This document shows positions 52,653 to 63,908 of a stretch of DNA of 64,000 nt, piece after piece. The position numbers and the translations under genes were made by a program. Position 1 is the stretch's first letter, and every line of letters starts with the position of its first letter. The notes below the pieces were generated by a model. The model worked only from the letters and a program-made list of their open reading frames with translations, made no database searches and was not told the origin of the DNA. Source of the DNA: Antilocapra americana (Eukaryota > Chordata > Mammalia > Artiodactyla > Antilocapridae); assembly GCA_007570785.1 (NCBI GenBank), contig ML661885.1, positions 39,769,454 through 39,833,453 on the forward strand, given 5' to 3'.

Positions 52653-52974
52653 ACAACTCCCCTGGTACACCCAGAGCCCTGGCTCAGTCCGTCTCTCTGG
52701 TTGAGAAGAAGCTGTGCAGTTGTCACAAGGGCAGGGGCTAGTGTTAATGAGATGATGCCTGAGAAATGCTTTGGAAACACTTTTGTATTATGCAAGTATG
52801 CTTCTGTTGCCATTGGAAACAGACAGTCTGGGAGGATTTCCCCGAGACCTATGAGTAGGGAGAAAAGAAATGGCCTAGGATGTCACTGTCAGATGAGGGC
52901 TTGATTAGTCCAAAGGCTGTCTGCACTCACACAATTAGGTGAAAAAAAATAAGAGCATTTTTTCCAAGTGATGA
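52653..52974. other. Unassigned DNA
   Basis: No gene or repeat recognised. Confidence 0.5.
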
Positions 52975-53230
52975 TGATAATTAGTATTTATAGTAATTAA
53001 CAGTAATGACTTGTCAGTGCCTGTGTTAACCACTTGGCATGCCGGATCACATAAATGCTCACTACACACTGCGAAGGAGGACTGTTGTTACCTTCTCCAT
53101 CGTAGAGAGGAAGAAACCAGGTTCTTCCAAGGCTGCTGGAGGACCTGCCCAAGGTCACCCCTGGCCCGAAGTGGCAAAGCCAGGATGCAAAGCTTTCTCC
53201 TGAATATGAGCGCCTGCATGACTTCTCCAA
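52975..53230 (-). mobile_element. MIR SINE, near full length
   Basis: GTTAACCACTTGGCATGCC, CGTAGAGAGGAAGAAACC, GCCCAAGGTCACCCCTGG and GGCAAAGCCAGGATGCAAAG are reversed MIR blocks. Confidence 0.75.
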
Positions 53231-53282
53231 GGAGGACATGACACGAAAGGGTTAACTCACAAGCCCCTGGGGTCACTGTTAG

Positions 53283-53460
53283 GCAGAGTCTCTCAACCCT
53301 CTCAGCACTTTGTTATCCTGGAGGGGAGCTTTTTTAATGGTACTGATGACAGGATGAGGCCCCAGCCTAGACCTTTGGGAAGAGGGGTAGGGTAGTGGGT
53401 GGGGGCTGGGCATGATTATTTTCCAGAAGCATCTCAGGTGGTTCCTCGGCCAGCCTTGGT
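53283..53460 (+). mobile_element. MER5-like hAT fossil
   Basis: TATCCTGGAGGGGAGCTTTT, AGGCCCCAGCCTAGACC and AGAAGCATCTCAGGTGG follow the MER5 outline. Confidence 0.5.
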
Positions 53461-54317
53461 CAGGAAGGGCCCCGGAGGTCTCACGGGGGCAGGACCTTGT
53501 CTTCTCCCTCCCCATCCTATACCAGCCCCCAGCCCCACAGGGTGGCCGAGTAGAGGCCAGGGAGTCTTTCTCGCCCTGACCTTGGCTTAGAAGTGCCTCC
53601 AGGGACAGCCCAGAGGGTCCCTCCCACATGCTCTCTGACTGACACAATCTACCCTTAGCCGGGCTAACTAGCACAACCCCTGGGCCCAAGAGGAAACAGA
53701 GCAAAAAGCCTCCTTTTTTATTTTTTAATTGGGTCAAGAGAAAAACTGCAAGTCATGGTTAGCACTGCCGTCATTTTCAGGACGCTGCTGTGCTCTGCGT
53801 CTCCCACGTGTGAGAGCGGGTTCCGTGGTGTGAGGGGGTGGGGAACAGCACCGCCAGACGGGCCCCTGGAAGGGTGAGGGTGGTGAGGGTGCCCGGCCCC
53901 GTGGGGGCGAGGCCCCTGCTTGCTGTCAGCCTGGCCTGTGAACACCATGAGGGAGGTGGGGTCAGGGCCACCTCGTCAGACGCACAGGCTGAGGTGACAT
54001 GACCGTGACAGAGGAAGCACAGGCATGTGAGGCGAGACTGGCCCCTGCTTTGCCAACTCTGTGGGGAGTCGGAGTGGCTCCGCTTGGCGGCTCTCCAGGG
54101 CAGTCAGGAGCCACCAGGCCCCACCTGCCCCACTCATTGTTAGCTCTTATCGCTCTCTGCCCTCCCTGGGCTCACGACACAGGCTCGGGGGGCCCCAGCC
54201 CCAGAGATCTGGGGAGTTCTGGGGAGGTCAGTGGGCCCTGGCCACCCACAGAGCCACTTCCCTCAAGGGAATTGCTGGTCTGCTCTGTGTTTTCAAGAAA
54301 ACAAGAAAGGATCGTTC
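53461..54317. other. Unassigned GC-rich DNA
   Basis: Frames of 60-165 codons on both strands are unsupported. No repeat is recognised. Confidence 0.5.
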
Positions 54318-54508
54318 AGGACTTCCCCAGTGGTCCAGGGGTTAAGACTTTGCCTTCCAGTGCGAGGGGTACAGGTTTGATCCCTGGTTGGGAAGCTAAG
54401 ATCCCACATGCCTCGTGGCCAAAAAACCAAAACATAAAACAGAAGCAATATTGTAACAAATTCAATATAAAGTCTTTAGAAATGGTTCACATTTAAAAAA
54501 AAAAAATC
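54318..54508 (+). mobile_element. CHR-type tRNA SINE with extended 3' end
   Basis: AGGACTTCCCCAGTGGTCC head, GAAGCTAAGATCCCACATGC, then the family's AAACAGAAGCAATATTG 3' extension and A12. Confidence 0.9.
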
Positions 54509-54759
54509 TTTCGAAAAGAGGACAGTTCCATCTCCTGGGGGTTACACATCTAAGGGGTTACACAGGGTGGAAAGGAGGAAGGCCCAGGGCCTGGGTGGAA
54601 ATCTGTGTGGATCGCCTAGGTACCAGACACGGCCAGAGCTCAGCCTTTCCCCTCAGACAACCTTTAGGGAGAACTCCCGGGCCCTGCCTGCCTTTCTGAC
54701 CAGCTCTCCCTCCAGCCTTCCACAGGCAGATGCAAACCTGTCAAGGTGAGAGGTGGGGC
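54509..54759. other. Unassigned DNA
   Basis: No gene or repeat recognised. Confidence 0.5.
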
Positions 54760-54976
54760 CAGGGGCTTCCCTGGTGCCTCAGATGGTAAGGAATCTGCCT
54801 GCAATGCAGGAGACCAGGGTTCGATCCCTGGGTGGGGAAGATCCCCTGGAGAAGGGAATGGCAACCCACTCCAGTATTCTTGCCTGGAGAATTCCATGAA
54901 GAGAGGAACACGGCAGGCTACAGCCCATGGGGTTGCAAAGAGTCAGACATGGCTGAGCGACTAACACACACACACA
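54760..54976 (+). mobile_element. Bov-tA SINE, young-looking
   Basis: Intact head, GGGTTCGATCCCTGGG box B and a CACACACACACA tail. GGTGGGGCCAGGGG before and AGTGGGAGCCGGGG after are a probable duplication. Confidence 0.97.
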
Positions 54977-55024
54977 GTGGGAGCCGGGGAGACCCACTGC
55001 CAGTTGTCACTTTCCTCCTCGCCT

Positions 55025-55300
55025 GAAGCAGTGCTCACTCATTCAGCGCACGTTCTTGAGCCCTCAGGCTGCGTTGGGTGCTGGAATTGCCAAAATACAC
55101 AGCCCAGGAGCTGGTGGACTCACGGTTTAGTGGGGTAAACACATACAGTCACCAACTGTCACCCCCGTAAGATGGATGCAGCAGGAGAAGAAAATACAAA
55201 ATGTGGCATAGGCCCAGAGGAAAGTGAGAATAACTTTGCGGGGGAGGAGTGCCAAGTCTAGGAGATCCACGAGGATAGTTTTAAAGCAGGACGTTGATAC
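55025..55300 (-). mobile_element. L2 LINE 3' region
   Basis: CACTCATTCAGCGCACG, GGGTGCTGGAATTGCC and GTGGCATAGGCCCAGAGG run as reversed L2. Confidence 0.55.
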
Positions 55301-55329
55301 TCTGAGCACACAGGCCGAATTCCACCTCC

Positions 55330-55760
55330 TCCCTGGACCCTCATCTGTCCATTCCCCGCTTCCCTGGTCTCCCTGACTCAGGATGCAAACCTCACATCTC
55401 CTTGCACCTCACCACTGCTCTCTTAATTCTGCTTCATTCATGATAGTTTTTTGTCCATGGCCTTCTCAACTAGATTTTGTGCTCAGTTGTGTCCGACTCT
55501 TTGCAACACCATTGGATTGTAGCCTACCAGGCTCCTCTGTCCATGGGATTCTCCAGGTAAGAATACTCCTCCCGGGGATCTTGCCAACCCAGGGATTGAA
55601 CCTACGTCTCATGTCTCCTGCAGTGGCAGGCGGGCTCTTTACCACTAGTGCCTCCTGGGAAGCCCAAACTAGACTTCATGTTTCTCCAAGTCAGGGACTG
55701 GTTCTGGCATTTTCTTTCCCACCATAGGAGCAAGACAGTGTTGAGCTTCCTGGAATGCTT
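55330..55760 (+). mobile_element. L2-like fragment split by a SINE
   Basis: C/T-rich left part and the CTTCATGTTTCTCCAAGTCAG then GGGACTGGTTCTGGC right part resemble L2 3' sequence. Confidence 0.4.
55475..55666 (-). mobile_element. Bov-tA SINE
   Basis: TTGTGCTCAGTTGTGTCCG to CTCCTGGGAAGCCC, with AACTAGA repeated on both sides. It has a small deletion after AGAATAC. Confidence 0.94.
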
Positions 55761-57039
55761 CATGAGTTAGTGACCAAAAATCCATTGGAGGGTTAGGATC
55801 TCTGAATTCAACAGCCAGTTCCAGGCAAAGCGTGGGAACATGAGTGAGGGCAAAGTGAGCAGAGAAACAGTCAAGCAGACCTTTACCCAGAGGGGAGGCA
55901 GGCGAAAAGGTGGCCAGCTTTTTAATGTTTCATGAGCTGGCTTTTTGCAGTGTTCTTTATGACCTAAGTGTAATCAAATAAAATGGTAAAATTAATTTCA
56001 AAGTCAAATATTGAGTTGAGGATTATGTGCTGTTTGGAGTGATTAAAACTGCTGCTCTGTTCTGTTCTCACAGAAAAGGAAGGAGCAAGACAGTGTATTC
56101 TGTTCAAAGAGCAAAAATGCCCACAGAGGTGACATTTTCCCACTCTAACTTCTAGTTTTATGATGGAAAAAGAAAGGCAAATAAATAGCTGATAATGAAA
56201 TTACCTTTTACTACTAATTTTGATCAAATATACTTTGTTTAACATCAAAGGGTACTACTACCATGCTTATAATAAAGAGCGTAGATTCTCTACAAATTCC
56301 TGCTTTTCAGAGGAAAGCACTTAAGACTCTTTTTCTTCCTTTTTTTTTTTTTTTAAATTAAAAGGGGGTGTGAGGGAGCTCTGAGTGAGGAAGGGTGAGA
56401 GGGAGCTCTGGCTGAGGGGACTTTCAACTCTTTTAGACATTTTTCTGGTATTTTCCTCCACAGTTTCAAGTAACATATTGCTCAATTTTTCCTCCATTAT
56501 GGACATGTATTAACTTCTCATTGCAGCAGAGGAAAATTTATACTTTTTTTTTTTTGCATTTTATTCACACGTACACATTCATAGTCATTTTTCAATCTGA
56601 TATTTTACCTCTTTTGGATTAATGAGTACTCAGAATTTATGTCAATATGCCCCAGTAAACACTGTTAAATATTGTTGATGGTTAAGCCTCAGAGTTTTCT
56701 ATAATTGCATTTCCCCTCAGGTACATTTCTTTTTCCTGGAGTTAATCACCATGTAACATTTGCTCAGATTTTTAAATGCCTCTCACTAATTTCTCCAACT
56801 TCTTGCTAAACTTTTCTCAGTGTGGGCATACAGATTAAGTAAGCTCAGATTGTTCGTCCTTGTTCCGGCATGAATGCAGATATTCAGTGTCCTCCAGCCT
56901 GCAGCTCCAGTCTGAATGGAGAGCTCTCTAGACTTGCTGTACCATGTTGCCCTGGGACTTCCCTTCACCGCTGCCAGCGTTGGATTAGATATTTCTTGGG
57001 CCACTGTTTGTTGGTTTACTCTCTTGTTTTGTTGAAGCT
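55761..57039. other. Unassigned AT-rich DNA
   Basis: A poly(T) tract at 56339-56354 and a direct repeat of GAGGGAGCTCTG near 56373 and 56400. The right half may belong to the old L1-like element. Confidence 0.45.
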
Positions 57040-57740
57040 CATCCTTTAGTAGTTTCCTGACAAAGGGTCTGTGGAAAGTTATTTTGTTGAGATTTTGCCT
57101 GACTGAAAAATGTATTCAGTTTATCTTCACATTCAATTAGCAGTTTGGAAATTGTTTTCCTTCTGAATTTTGAAAGCCCTGCTCCACTGTCTTCCAGTTT
57201 CCAATGGTGATAGTGAGAAATCTGAGTAATATTCTGATTTCTGATATTTTAATATTTTCCTCTAGAAGTTTTTATGATCATCTCTCTATCGTTGGTGTTC
57301 TCAAATTTTACAATAACTCATCTATTTTTTATTTAATGCTCCCTGGTGCTTGTTCCAAATTCTCTTCTATTATTTATTTAATAATTTCCTCCTCTCCACA
57401 TTTTTGCTCTCCTTTCTTTCTGGAACTCTTATAAGCTTGTTGTTGCACTTCTTGGATTGATTTTCTGCTTTTATCTTTTCTCTCCTGTTCTTCATCTTTT
57501 TTCCTTATTCTATTTCCTGGAAGACTTCTTCAACCTTCCAATTCAGTTCTTTTATTGAAATCATTGAAAGATTCATTTCTCTTATGAGCTTCTTATTTGC
57601 TGCAAGTGTTTTCTTATTCTCTGAATGTTTCTCTTTTATCTTGTTCTTATTTCATGGAAGCAATGTTTTCTAAGTCTTTAAGGATATAATCTTCAAATTT
57701 GACTGATATTTTCTTCTGCTTCCTGCATTATTTCAGCTTT
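57040..57740 (-). mobile_element. Old L1/HAL1-like element
   Basis: GTTTCCTGACAAAGGGTCTG, CTGTCTTCCAGTTTCCAATG, TAATTTCCTCCTCTCCAC, CTGGAACTCTTATAAGC and TCTTCTGCTTCCTGCATTAT occur in the order of an old mammalian L1-type element. On the minus strand it is Lys/Glu-rich, as in an ORF1-like coiled coil, but stops are frequent. Confidence 0.5.
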
Positions 57741-58055
57741 AGGTCTTGGGCAAGTAACCTACCCTCTGTGAACCTCATTTCCATAGATGTTAAAATGAAG
57801 ATGGAGATTATGGTAATGACCAGGGCTGGGAACACTGAGGGATTCTCAGGTGTTGATGCTGCACTTGTGAGACTCTGAGAGTGAGCACCCCCTGTATCTC
57901 ATGCCCTGGATGTCCTGCTTGCCACATCCTAGTCCCAGCTCTCCTAAAGACCTCACATGGCAACTCTGAAGATTCAGTGAGATGATGCATTGCAGGAACT
58001 TAGCTTAGAGCTGGCATATGGTAAATGCTCAGTAAATATGAGCTGTTACTGCAGA
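57741..58055 (+). mobile_element. MIR SINE split by unassigned sequence
   Basis: GGTCTTGGGCAAGTAACC to GGAGATTATGGTAATGACC, then about 130 bp that is not MIR, then GATTCAGTGAGATGATGC and GGTAAATGCTCAGTAAATAT. Confidence 0.75.
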
Positions 58056-58748
58056 TCAAGTGCTATAACACTTATTAATAGGAAACTTGTATTTAATATC
58101 CACCATGCACTTGGTGCTATGACTATGAAATCAGAGGATTAGAAAAGAGAGGGGGGAAACAGAGGGGATAATAATAATAAAAAGAAAAGACTATGATAAT
58201 AAAAGTAGAAAATAAGGAAGGAAAAATATATAGCCATGGGAGATAAAAAAACTGTACAAAGTAAATTTGTATTGACACTGAAGCTGCAGCTGGAAAGATT
58301 TTTCTGGGGAATGAGATAATAAAAAAAAATCAAAAAAAAAAAATCAAGAATACCTTTCGCTTCAGAAAAGCAGAATTGATTGATTCTCTGAGGCCTGCCC
58401 GAAAGAAGAGAAGCAGAGAGAAAACGATCTTTGACAATTGGAGTCCCTTGGTTTTCATATATTCCAGTCGGCACAGCTTCTTCACATTTTAATTGATCAT
58501 TCATCTTCTGGGAGTGGGCCTCAGGGTGATCAGAGTTAGGAGCAAGGGATGTTTGTTGGTCTCAGAAGCACATAAACAGACACTGGAGATGCTGTACACC
58601 ATGAAGAGTATGAGAAATAAAATCTTTACAAAATAAAATCATCTCTCCCTAATTCTCTCCATCCAAATACCAGAATGAAATGGAAAAGTAAGAGAAATTT
58701 AAAAAGAGTCCAAGGACATTGTTTTCTTTTCCAAACTTAACTTTGAGT
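58056..58748. other. Unassigned A-rich DNA
   Basis: A-rich, T-rich on the other strand. No gene is seen. Confidence 0.5.
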
Positions 58749-58876
58749 CCAATTCTCCAGGCCAGAATACTGGAGTGGGTAGCCTATCCCTTCCCCCGTG
58801 GATCTTCCCAACCCAGGAATCAAACCAGGGTCTCCTGCATAGCAGGCAGTTTCTTTACCAACTGATCTATGAGGGA
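58749..58876 (-). mobile_element. Bov-tA SINE, truncated
   Basis: TTCTCCAGGCCAGAATACTG to TGATCTATGAGGGA, reversed. The left (3') part of the element is absent. Confidence 0.92.
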
Positions 58877-58877
58877 A

Positions 58878-59045
58878 ACTGTGGCTAAGACTTCACTCTC
58901 CCAATACAGGGGGCCTGGGTTAGATGCCTGACTGGGGAACTAGACCCCACATGCCACTACTAAGAGCTCACACACCACAGCAAAAATCAAAGCTCCTAAG
59001 ATGTACCGCAACTAAGACTTGGTACAGCCAAATAAATAGAATTTT
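58878..59045 (+). mobile_element. CHR-type tRNA SINE lacking its first bases
   Basis: GTGGCTAAGACTTCACTC, GGTTAGATGCCTGACTGG and GCCAAATAAATAGAATTTT. Its head meets the Bov-tA head directly. Confidence 0.85.
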
Positions 59046-59099
59046 TTAAAAAAAGATTCTTAAAAAACAAAATAAAGGTGGATTATAAAAGCTAAGAAA

Positions 59100-59285
59100 A
59101 GAAGAAAGAGAAGAGCAAGGGGCTCCAAGGGTGGGCACACACAGAGTAAAGGCCATGTGAGAATGCAGGGGGAAGGTGGCCATCTGTGAGACAAGAAGAG
59201 AGGCCTCAAGAGAAACCACACTGCTGACACCTCCATCTTGGACTTCCGGCCTGAAGAACTGGGAGAAATACTTTATTATGGAAGC
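59100..59285 (+). mobile_element. MaLR-type LTR fragment
   Basis: GGCCATGTGAGAATGCAGG, GGTGGCCATCTGTGAGAC, GACACCTCCATCTTGGAC and CTGGGAGAAATAC follow the LTR's 3' half. Confidence 0.75.
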
Positions 59286-60008
59286 TCTAGCAAATTAATA
59301 AAGATGGGATTATAGGAGTCTCTTAAATTTCTCTTCCAATTTCACTATTTCCTAAGTGAAATGAGAAGCAATGTCACCTCCTAGAAGTGAGGATGGAGAT
59401 GTCGGAGCTTGAAGGACAGAAGCAAAAAGCCATCCTCCAGGACTGTGGGAGAGTGGAGGGACCAGGGAACATAGCTGGGTTCAGGAAGCACTGAGGGCTC
59501 ACTTGGATTAAAATAACACAGGTCAGACTTCTTATCATCTGTCTCCTCACCGACGGCCAGCTGTAAAGATGTGTAGCTGAGGTGGGAGGTGGGACAGGTA
59601 TGGAGTTGAGGAAAGGTTGATTCCACCACGGCTGCAGTCTTGTGAGGACCATGAGGCGAGAGAAGGGTGAGGACGTCAGTGTGTGTGAGGGAATCCAGAT
59701 GCTATTATGTGTACTTGGGAGTTATTATCGTGAGTGGGTGTGGAATTTCAATTGGATAAAGAGGAAGTAGAGCAGATGAGGGCAGTGAGGGACCCTTCAA
59801 ATGTAGGATCAGTGATTTGAGGTCCTGATCCAGTGGAGGAGTGGTGGGAAATGGGGTTCTGGAAGAAATAAGCAGGGCTGAGAAGTTAGGAGGTGGTTGA
59901 AGAAGAGGTGATAGAGGCTTTGCAGGTCTTAATAGTGGGAAGGTCCAGCATCCGCGAGGGAGAGGAGAGCAAGGAATGAAAGGATAGGATGTTGAAAAAA
60001 CCAACTCC
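59286..60008. other. Unassigned purine-rich DNA, possibly an old repeat
   Basis: Strong G/A bias on the plus strand, and C/T-rich frames on the minus strand (to 110 codons) follow from that. It may be a fossil repeat I cannot name. Confidence 0.4.
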
Positions 60009-60010
60009 GG

Positions 60011-60293
60011 AGACTTCACTGGTGGTCCAGTGGTCAAGAGTCAGCCTGCCAATGCAGGGGACATGGGTTCAGTCCCTGGTCCGGGAAGATTCCATGTGCC
60101 AAGGGGACAACAAAGCCCATGCACCACAGCTACTGAGCCCATACACCCTTGAGCCCACATTCTACAACTAGAGAAGACCCCATAAGGAGAAGCCAGAGCA
60201 CTGTAGCTAGATAGGAGCCCCCGTTCACCACAACTAGAGAAAGTCTGTGCAACCAAAAATAAGTAAATAAATAAATTTAATTTTTTTTAAAAG
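60011..60293 (+). mobile_element. CHR-type tRNA SINE, long form
   Basis: AGACTTCACTGGTGGTCC head, GGGTTCAGTCCCTGGTCC box B and AAGTAAATAAATAAATTT tail. Duplication AACCAACTCCG (59999-60009) and AACCAACTCTG (60294-60304). Confidence 0.95.
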
Positions 60294-60304
60294 AACCAAC
60301 TCTG

Positions 60305-60622
60305 TGGATACTGAAATCACCAAGAACTATAGTCGAGGAAGTTGAGAGGATGGCAGAGAGGCAGGTGCTTGGTCTCAAAGAAGCAAGGGGAGTGACCCTG
60401 GCTGTGCCATGTGTGGTCTGAGGTCATGAGTTTCAACCCTGGGGGTCTAAGGTCAACAAATCTTGTAGGTGACCCTGATGGATACAGCCCAGGGGTCAGA
60501 AAGCTCAGCAGTGACAGGACAGAGTCACACAGCTGCCCCCAAAGCTTGCTGTGGCCCCAGACAGGGACACATCCACCACTCATCCAGCTTTGTGCTGAGT
60601 TCCTCCTTCCCCAGCACCCCTT
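60305..60622. other. Unassigned DNA
   Basis: No gene or repeat recognised. It leads into the inverted-duplication arm. Confidence 0.5.
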
Positions 60623-60761
60623 GAGGGCCCAGGATGTGCCCTTCCCAGCGCTGGACACTCTGGGCCTCAGAGATGAAGATGGAGGCTGGGCCCCAGAGGA
60701 GCATGGGAGATCCTGGGACCACACTGCCTGGCTCCTCCTTGCCCAAGGGGCACGGTCTTCC
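60623..60761 (+). repeat. Inverted duplication, left arm
   Basis: Starts GAGGGCCCAGGATGTGCCC and matches the reverse complement of 61706-61843. Only 3 mismatches occur in the first 95 bp, with a small gap later. The 185-codon plus frame at 60411-60968 crosses it. Confidence 0.9.
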
Positions 60762-61705
60762 AGAGTTGAGCCCACCCCAGCCCAGAGTGCAAAGCAGAAG
60801 CAGTTCCCTGGCCAACCCCCCACCTCACACACACATAGCGTTCGTTCGAGCAGTCTAAAAAGAGAAGTCTCTGTAGATGTTGTGCTTGAAATTATCCCCT
60901 CTGATTTGGGGGAAGATACAATTGCTCATACAATAAAGAGTGATTTTCTCCCCACGCTACAGTTTTGATTATGTGAGTGTATCTTGCACTTTAGTCAAAC
61001 ACCCAACAAAAACTTCATTTGACTGAAAAACAAGAAAGGCTGTCAGCATGGGGACAAATTACGACCATGAATCAGGCCGATGAGAAGCAAACCTACTCCC
61101 TTCCCCTCAGCTTCCGGACCACCTTGTGGGATTCTAGGAAGCTCTCAGAAATAGTTCAGGCCTCCCATCAGGCTTCTAGATGTGACGAGTTCAGAGGAGA
61201 AGCAGTACCTCTGAGCCAGAAAAGCCCAAGGCCACCGCCCAGTCCCCAGGCCACTGGCCGTCCCCTTTTCTGGATCTTTTCTGCCATCCAGAGACCCCGG
61301 CAGGAGCCTTTCTGCCATCCTGCCCCAATCCACTCCCACATACACACGCACACACATAGCCCACCTACTCAACACAATTTACTTCATAACTACCATCAGG
61401 GAGGTAAGTGGACCCAGAGGGTGAGCTGAGAGGGCGAAGATTTCCCCCTCAACCCCCAAGTCACCTAAAGGCAACCTCCAACCCAGAGAGTGGAAATATT
61501 TGGCTTAACAGGGCCAAAGATACTCGAAAAATGTTTAGCGACAATACATAGTGGTCTGAGGATATAGCCTTGGGTCCCTGAGACTTGAGAAGTTAGGTTC
61601 TTTTTCTCCTTCTCCTTCTTCTTTTTTTGTTTTTCCCTACAAAGCATCTGAAGCAACTGTTCAGACTCTTCATTTGACAGCCATGAAGATGGCCCTCAGA
61701 GAAAT
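60762..61705. other. Spacer between inverted arms
   Basis: About 944 bp without a recognised transposon. A 136-codon plus frame (61019-61429) has no supporting features. CA-rich patch at 61340-61360. Confidence 0.5.
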
Positions 61706-61843
61706 GAAAGGACCGTGCTCCTTGGGCAGGGAGGAGCCAGGGAAGGGCCCCAGGATCTCCCATGCTCCTCTGGGGCCCAGCCTCCATCTTTATCTCTGAG
61801 CCCCAGAATGTCCAGCGCTGGGAAGGGCACATCCTGGGCCCTC
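61706..61843 (-). repeat. Inverted duplication, right arm
   Basis: Minus-strand copy of 60623-60761. The short frames in each arm translate to nearly the same peptide (CPSQRWT, KMEAGPQRSMGDPG), a result of the duplication rather than evidence of coding. Confidence 0.9.
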
Positions 61844-62694
61844 TTGGCCAGTCCTGGTCTTGAGCCAGGCCCAGCTGTCTTCCAAACTCCCAAACCAGTG
61901 CTCTTGCCTGTCCTGAGCAGTGACCACATATTACGTGGGTGCATGTCTGCATACATGTGTGTGCGTTCTTCACTTCTCCTAGCTGGACTCCGCGCCAGCT
62001 TGGTGCAGACCCCCACAGTCCCTAACTGCAGAATGAGGAGCTGAGGCCCGGCTGGGCTCTGTGACACACAGGGTACGGGGGGCTCTCCAGAGCCCAGGCC
62101 TCATGGCGTCAGGCATTGATGAGCTATAGTCAGGCTCTTGCTGGGGTGGCAGCTGCGTGAACAGTGGTCAGCCATTGGTCAAAGGACTCCCCCAGTTCCA
62201 AAGCTTCAGAAGAACTTCCACTGAATTCTGTCCTTAGATTCAGCCAGCATTACCTATGAGAGGAACCAGAGGGCTCATCATCAAGCTCTTCATAACGGCT
62301 GTAGATTTGACAGCGGTTTGGTAGAGGTCATCTTGGGCATGGCAGCCTCTGCACCAGTAAGATGCCTCCTGCAAGCCAGTGATAGGCCCTCCGAGGGCCC
62401 TGGCCATCTCCTGCTGTCTTGGGCCCCAGGACGAATAGAAAGGAGAGGACAGAAGCAAGATAGTTTGAAGGCAGGATTTTGAGGCATCTGTGATGGAGTT
62501 GATGTGGGAGCCAAGAAGAGATAGTATCCAAGTTGGTGGTGATAGAATCGGAACCCCTGAAGTTCTTAGCTCAGGGCTGCTGTGCAATGTGGTGAGAGAC
62601 AGACTGTGAGGAAGCTTTCTTACCACACAGGGCCAGGAACTGAGTCTAGCTGAAATTAAGGATTTGCCTCCCTCTTTGCTTTCAGGGAATGCCC
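61844..62694. other. Unassigned DNA
   Basis: The 156-codon minus frame at 62240-62710 lacks homology I recognise. No repeat is assigned. Confidence 0.45.
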
Positions 62695-63170
62695 TCCCCA
62701 AACCATGCATTCACTCAATCCAGAAGGTAGGGAGTTATTCTCGGTTCATCCACCGCTCCTCCATCCACATCCCAGCAGGACCCTCTTCTCCATCTCTGTT
62801 GGTCCAAAGTCCAGGACCCTCTTCTCCATCTCCACTCAGCTCCTTCATTCTAGCAACGACTTCCTAGCTGGTTCCCCATGATCTGTCTGTCATGTCACCA
62901 CCGGAGATCACGTCTATGAGACAAACCATGTCATGACATTCTTAGGCTTAAACCCTTTGTGGCATCTTAATCTAATACCATCTTCCATGCCTTGGCACTT
63001 GCTTCTCCCCTCCTGGGAATGCTCTTACCTCTTCTTTTCACCTGAAAATGGCCAGTTGTCCTTTTCAGACGCTGGTGGTATCTCACAGGGAAAGGCTGGA
63101 GCAGGAAGTCTAAACTCCAGACTCACAGCTGTGGCTCTGGTGCCACATCCCCACTCAGATAACTCTTGGG
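62695..63170 (+). mobile_element. L2-like LINE fragment
   Basis: ACAAACCATGTCATGACATTC, GCTTAAACCCTTTGTGGC and CTTCTCCCCTCCTGGGAATG fit L2 order. A 21 bp direct repeat lies inside at 62776-62832. Confidence 0.55.
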
Positions 63171-63499
63171 CACTTCAGCTTTGATGTTGCCAAAGCCAGA
63201 TCTTACACCCGACCCAAGCCTGCCCCTCCTCCAGGTAAATAGCACTACCATCCAGGAAGTCGGATAAGAAACCTCATTCCTCATTTCTTCCTTCAAAGCT
63301 CTGTGTCCAGTCCAGCTTTCCCATTTCACATTTGCCCATTTCTCACCTCCGATGCCCCCAGAATCCAAGGCAGCATCTCTAGCCCAGCACCAAGGTGGCT
63401 TCTGACCCACTTCCTGCTTCCACTCACCTCCACTCTCACCTGTCATCCACACACCAACCAAAAACCCTTTTCTTTCTTTACAGTTTTAATTTTATGTCT
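63171..63499. other. Unassigned DNA
   Basis: C/T-rich. It may be the eroded end of the L2. No gene is seen. Confidence 0.45.
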
Positions 63500-63905
63500 C
63501 TTTTGAAAAGGTCCATATTTATATGGATCGAAATTCAAATGGCGATAAGGATCTGGCATCTGGTTTACATAATGGCCTCTATCAACAAAAAGACCTAATT
63601 TTAAAATGGGCAAAGAACTTGAATTGTCTCCAAAGAAGATGCTTGAATGATAAATTAGTACATGAAAACATGATCATTGTCCTTAAATTAAGTGACATTA
63701 GGGAAATGCAAATCAATGCAAATCAAAAGGACAATGAGATACCACCTCCCATCAGTAGGAGTGTACTACCAAAAAAAAAGAAAAAAATGAGTGTTGGCAA
63801 GGATGTGGGAAAATTGGAACCCATGTGCACTGCTGTTGGGAATGTAAAATGATGCACCTGCTATGGAAAATGATTTAACATGTCCTCAAAAAGTTAAACA
63901 TAAAA
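63500..63905 (+). mobile_element. L1 LINE 3' ORF2 remnant
   Basis: AAAATGGGCAAAGAACTTGA, GGGAAATGCAAATCAATGC, ATGAGATACCACCTCCC and GTTGGCAAGGATGTGGG are the classic L1 ORF2 3' sequence. The 109-codon plus frame at 63523-63852 is a decayed ORF2 piece. Confidence 0.88.
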
Positions 63906-63908
63906 TTA

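Noticed and set aside
60411..60968. 185-codon plus-strand frame with a peptide repeated on the other strand at 61.8 kb
   Set aside because: The shared peptide comes from the inverted duplication. The frame has no start context or homology I recognise.
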